45,693 nucleotides of DNA from an uncultured Lamprocystis sp. (lineage in GTDB: Bacteria > Pseudomonadota > Gammaproteobacteria > Chromatiales > Chromatiaceae): contig NZ_CAIZIZ010000139.1 of the NCBI RefSeq assembly GCF_903933125.1, positions 1 through 45,693 on the forward strand. The letters run 5' to 3'. The notes under the pieces were generated by a model that had not been told where the DNA came from, searched no databases, and worked only from the letters and a program-made list of their open reading frames with translations. Positions 41,966-45,693 of the stretch are shown here, piece after piece (positions within the stretch are counted from its first letter, which is position 1; each line of letters opens with the position of its first letter). A program made the translations under genes and the position numbers.

Positions 41966-44900
41966 ATGCCTGACACCCCGACGCCGCAGCGCCGACAGCT
42001 CCGGCTCGCCTGGTTGAGCCTCACGGTCGGTCTGCTGCTGACCGCGCTGGCGACGCTCTACACCAAGACCGACGTCGCGGCGCTGAACCGCCGAGAACTC
42101 GCGCTGATCGGCGAGGAGATCGCGGCCAAAATTCAGGCCCGCCTCCACACCCAGGCCCAGATTCTGCGCAGCGGGGCAGCCTTCTTCGCCGGATCGGCCG
42201 AAGTCACCCGGGACGAGTGGCGGCAATTCATCGAACGCAGCAAGATTTATTTGAATCTCCCCGGCATTCAGGGTATCGGCTTCGCGCTGCTGATCCCGAC
42301 CGACCAACTCACCGGGCACCTGGCGCAACTGCGTGCACAGGGGTTCCCGGACTATCGGATCTGGCCGGAGGGCGAGCGCAACCTCTATACATCCGTCGTC
42401 TTCCTGGAGCCGTTCTCCGACCGTAATCTCCGCGCCTTCGGCTATGACATGTTCACGGAGCCGGTGCGGCGCGCGGCAATGGAACAGGCACGGGACCAGG
42501 ACGTCGCGGCGCTCTCCGGCAAGGTGCTGCTGGTGCAGGAGACGGATCAGGACGTGCAGGCCGGCACCCTGATGTATGTTCCGGTCTATCAACCCGAGCA
42601 GCCGACACTGACCGTCGATGAACGCCGTGCCGCACTGCTCGGCTGGGTCTACAGTCCCTATCGTATGAGCGACTTGATGCACGGTGTGCTCGGCGGTTGG
42701 GATCTGCAGGAGACCAAGCGCATTCGCTTACGCATCAATGACGGTGACCTGATCTCCCCCGCGACCCTGCTATACGACAGCCAGCCGACCGAACCGCCGG
42801 GCGCGGCAGTCGGCGCGGAGGAGTCCGTGCGCGTCCCGATCGACTTCAACGGCCATGTCTGGACGCTGCGCTTCTCGCACGCACAACCACTCATACCCGC
42901 AATGGCCGACGCGCGGGTCTTGCTGATCGCAACCAGCGGTACGGCCATCAGCCTCCTGCTGACCGCACTGGTCCTGGCGCTCACCAGCAGCCGTTCGCAG
43001 GCCGTGCGGCTGGCGTCGGAGCTGCTGGCGCGCGAGCGGCTGGAGCAGGCCCTGCGGACGAGCGAGGCGCAGTACCGCCTGCTGGCGGAGAACACGACCG
43101 ACGTGCTGTGGCTGTTGAATCTGGAAAACGGCAACTGGACCTACATGAGCCCGTCAGTCGAGCGGCTGCGGGGTTATACCGTCGCGGAAGTCATGGCGCA
43201 GTCGGTCGAAGAGGTGATGACGGCCGAGTCCTATGCCTACGCACAAGCGCGGATCAGTGAGCGTATCACGCGTTTTCGCAGTGGCGCCCCCGGCACCCAT
43301 GCCTACCGCGACGAGATCGAGCAGACGCATCGCGACGGGTCAACCGTCTGGACCGAGGTCAACACCCGCTATCTCTGGAACGATCAGGGTGAGCTGACCC
43401 TGCTCGGCGTGACCCGCGATATCACCGCACGGAAACGCAGCGAGACCGCGCGCGAGGCGGTCAGCGCCGTGGCCCGGCTGGCAGTCTCGTCCGACTCGGC
43501 GGAGAGCTTCCGCAGCGCCCTTCCGCCCCTGTTGGCGACCAGGCTCGGATTCCCGATCGTCGCCATCGAGACCTATGACGCGGAGCGCGCGGAGATGGTC
43601 TTCGCCGGCTCGGTCGGGATACCCGCGGCGGCCGATGCGCCGTTGCGTGTGCAGATCGACGCGACCCTGTCCGGTCAGGTCGCCCTGACCGGCAGGCCCC
43701 TGGTGGAACTCGCCGCCGATACCAGACCGGAATACGCGGACCAGGCGCTGAAGACGATCGGCGTGGTGACCTTTCTGTGCGCGCCCATGACGCTCGGAGG
43801 GCAGACCCTGGGCACCCTGTCGCTGGCGGATACGCGCCACCGTCCGGACGCGCCGCAGATGCTGGCGACACTCCAGACCATCGCCGATACCCTGGCCGAC
43901 GCCACCGCGCGTTTGGAGGCGCAGTCCGCACTGCGTGAGAGCGAACGCAACTACCGCGGCCTGATCGAGAATCTGCACGCCGGCGTGGTCGTTCACAGAC
44001 CGGATACAAGCATTCTCTTCTCCAATCCGATGGCCTCGCACCTGCTGGGACTGACGCCGGAGCAACTGTGCGGCATTGCGGCCATCGACCCGCGCTGGTG
44101 TTTCCTGCGGGAAGACGGCACCTGCATGCCGGTAAACGAGTTTCCGGTCACACGCGTCGCGGCCTCCGGAACCGCCTTGCAGAATCTCCACCTGGGGATC
44201 ATCAGGCCCGATCGCGACGCTCCGACCTGGGTCCAATGCGAGGCCCATCCGATCCGCGATGAGCAGGGCCAACTCCTGCAGATCTTTGTGACCTTCTTCG
44301 ATATCACCGAACGCCAACGGGCGCTGGCAGCGCTGCGCAAGAGCGAGGCCTTGCTGAACGAGGTGGGCCGGATGGCCGGAATCGGCGGCTGGGAACTCAA
44401 CATGGAGCGACGCGAGCTGACCTGGACCGAGGCCGTCTATCGCATCCACGGGGTTGAAGCGCGCACGATCCCGACCCTCGACCACGCGCTCGCGTTCTAT
44501 ACGCCGGAGTCCCGCCCGGTGATTATGGCGACGCTGCAGCGGGCCATCGAGCAGGCTCAGCCGTTCGACCTGGAACTGGAGATCATCACCGCAACGGCCC
44601 AGCGCCGCTGGGTCCATGCGATCGGCCGGGCCATCACCGAGCACGGCAAGACCCTGACCATTGCCGGTGTGATCCAGGATATCACCGAGCGCAAGCAGGC
44701 CGCGCTCGAGCTGGAGCACCACCGCCATCATCTGGAATCCCTCGTGGCGTCGCGGACCCTGGACCTGATGGAAGCACGTGACGCGGCGCAGGCGGCCAAC
44801 CGCGCCAAGAGCGCCTTCCTGGCCAACATGAGCCACGAGTTACGCACGCCGATGAACGCCATCATCGGTCTGACCCATCTGCTGGCGCGGGAGATCACCG

Positions 44901-45568
44901 CCCCGCGAGCCCGCGAACGGCTGGTCAAAGTCGGCGAGGCCGCACAGCACCTGCTCGGCATTCTCAACGACATCCTGGACCTTGCCAAAGTCGAGGCCGA
45001 CCGCTTGTCGCTCGACGAATCCGACTTCTCTTTGACCCCCGTCCTGGAGCGCGCGGCCGATCTGGTGCGCGCGCAGGCCGCGGCGAAGGGGCTGCGGCTG
45101 ACCACCAGGGTCGACCCCGCGTGCCCGGATACCCTGCACGGCGACCCGCTGCGCCTGGGTCAAATGGTGGCGAACTACATCAGCAACGCGGTGAAGTTCT
45201 CGCTGCACGGCGAGGTCCAGGTGCGGGCCTGGGTGACGGAGCAGGGTCCCCGCGATTGTGTGCTGCGTATCGAGGTTGCGGATCAGGGCATCGGTCTGAC
45301 CCCGGAACAGCAAGCACGGTTGTTCCAGCCGTTCGTGCAGGCCGACAGTTCAACAACCCGCGAGTACGGCGGCACCGGCCTGGGACTCGTCATCGTGCAG
45401 CGCCTGGCGGCCCTGATGGGCGGCCAGGTGGGCGTCACGAGCACCCCTGGTGTCGGCAGTACCTTCTGGCTGACCGCGCGCCTCGGCCGCGTGATGCCGA
45501 TCCACAGCGCGGCGCCGGCCGCCGTCGGCGCCTTTGGACCCACGTCGGCGGACAGCCCTGAAGCATGA
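41966..45568 (+). CDS. CHASE-domain membrane sensor histidine kinase with PAS and GAF domains
   Basis: The 1200-residue kinase starts with a membrane helix (about 13-31), a periplasmic CHASE domain (about 40-310, with [12 protein letters not shown] and [11 protein letters not shown]) and a second membrane helix (about 317-341). Cytoplasmic PAS (about 365-490), GAF (about 505-650), two more PAS domains, HisKA ([12 protein letters not shown]957) and HATPase ([15 protein letters not shown]) follow. There is no receiver or Hpt domain, so it must pass phosphate to another protein, plausibly the receiver of the adjacent hybrid kinase. Its HisKA region is very similar to that kinase's, which indicates duplication. 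The ribosome site is weak. CHASE ligand unknown. Confidence 0.92.
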   Translation: MPDTPTPQRRQLRLAWLSLTVGLLLTALATLYTKTDVAALNRRELALIGEEIAAKIQARLHTQAQILRSGAAFFAGSAEVTRDEWRQFIERSKIYLNLPGIQGIGFALLIPTDQLTGHLAQLRAQGFPDYRIWPEGERNLYTSVVFLEPFSDRNLRAFGYDMFTEPVRRAAMEQARDQDVAALSGKVLLVQETDQDVQAGTLMYVPVYQPEQPTLTVDERRAALLGWVYSPYRMSDLMHGVLGGWDLQETKRIRLRINDGDLISPATLLYDSQPTEPPGAAVGAEESVRVPIDFNGHVWTLRFSHAQPLIPAMADARVLLIATSGTAISLLLTALVLALTSSRSQAVRLASELLARERLEQALRTSEAQYRLLAENTTDVLWLLNLENGNWTYMSPSVERLRGYTVAEVMAQSVEEVMTAESYAYAQARISERITRFRSGAPGTHAYRDEIEQTHRDGSTVWTEVNTRYLWNDQGELTLLGVTRDITARKRSETAREAVSAVARLAVSSDSAESFRSALPPLLATRLGFPIVAIETYDAERAEMVFAGSVGIPAAADAPLRVQIDATLSGQVALTGRPLVELAADTRPEYADQALKTIGVVTFLCAPMTLGGQTLGTLSLADTRHRPDAPQMLATLQTIADTLADATARLEAQSALRESERNYRGLIENLHAGVVVHRPDTSILFSNPMASHLLGLTPEQLCGIAAIDPRWCFLREDGTCMPVNEFPVTRVAASGTALQNLHLGIIRPDRDAPTWVQCEAHPIRDEQGQLLQIFVTFFDITERQRALAALRKSEALLNEVGRMAGIGGWELNMERRELTWTEAVYRIHGVEARTIPTLDHALAFYTPESRPVIMATLQRAIEQAQPFDLELEIITATAQRRWVHAIGRAITEHGKTLTIAGVIQDITERKQAALELEHHRHHLESLVASRTLDLMEARDAAQAANRAKSAFLANMSHELRTPMNAIIGLTHLLAREITAPRARERLVKVGEAAQHLLGILNDILDLAKVEADRLSLDESDFSLTPVLERAADLVRAQAAAKGLRLTTRVDPACPDTLHGDPLRLGQMVANYISNAVKFSLHGEVQVRAWVTEQGPRDCVLRIEVADQGIGLTPEQQARLFQPFVQADSSTTREYGGTGLGLVIVQRLAALMGGQVGVTSTPGVGSTFWLTARLGRVMPIHSAAPAAVGAFGPTSADSPEA

Positions 45569-45693
45569 CCGCGCGACCTCAGTCACGGCGCAGGCTGGCG
45601 GGGGTTAACAAAAGTTAACGTTCGCACAAGGGGGTAGACACCGCTGCGGGCTTCTGGCAGGATTAATGGCAGAGTAGTCGGTCTGCGAAGTCG
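45569..45693. other. Window end, non-coding as far as visible
   Basis: The 125 bases after the second kinase contain a direct repeat of the palindrome GTTAAC (45605-45610 and 45615-45620, spaced by AAAA), which could be a regulator site for the next gene. No coding frame of note starts before the window ends. Confidence 0.35.

Overview
The window is GC-rich, densely packed bacterial DNA. A T6SS membrane-complex operon, homodimeric-type AceE with a multi-lipoyl AceF, long multi-PAS hybrid kinases, Uma2-family genes and many small REP-like palindromes suggest a gammaproteobacterium, plausibly a purple sulfur bacterium (Chromatiales). That placement is inference; there is no rRNA or marker gene in the window.

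Layout. (1) 1-3430: two Uma2-type PD-(D/E)XK genes, a decayed DUF433/DUF5615 toxin-antitoxin remnant, and argE. (2) 3661-15944: a leftward type VI secretion block, tagH-tssJ-tssK-tssL-tssM-tagF-pppA, diverging from a PpkA-like Ser/Thr kinase. Kinase, phosphatase, FHA protein and TagF together form the threonine-phosphorylation control circuit, and TssJ/L/M form the envelope complex. Sheath, baseplate (other than TssK), ClpV, Hcp and VgrG genes are not here. (3) 15945-19004: hairpin repeats, a TerB-like gene, a membrane protein, a periplasmic cyclophilin and a frameshifted GH19-type hydrolase pseudogene. (4) 19187-23519: aceE-aceF, followed by a strong hairpin instead of lpd. (5) 23916-38282: a 14.4-kb defence island. 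(6) 38582-45568: two large sensor kinases, the first a cytosolic PAS-PAS-GAF-HisKA-HATPase-REC-Hpt hybrid, the second a CHASE-anchored kinase without a receiver.

The defence island is the most interesting part. In order it holds a DUF499/BrxC-like ATPase, a very short (340-residue) PglZ-like protein, a retropepsin-like protease, a probable antitoxin, a PemK/MazF toxin, a DUF1156 (PglXI-like) adenine methyltransferase, an orphan DUF433 antitoxin, an orphan MNT nucleotidyltransferase, an AlbA_2 ATP-binding protein, a ParA-like ATPase, an unrecognised 166-residue protein and an SNF2 helicase. Nearly every junction is a 1-11 base overlap, so from 27879 on it reads as one translationally coupled operon. 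The ATPase, PglZ, methylase and helicase set resembles BREX type 3, but BrxA and BrxF were not seen, PglZ is minimal, and toxin-antitoxin and ParA/AlbA_2 genes are built into the operon. I propose it as a BREX-3-related system with an unusual or undescribed composition.

Repeats thread through the window. An 87-base element occurs twice at about 94% identity (next to pppA and between aceF and the island). Several other palindromic REP-like elements sit at gene ends, and at least two of them supply the stop codon of the adjoining gene.
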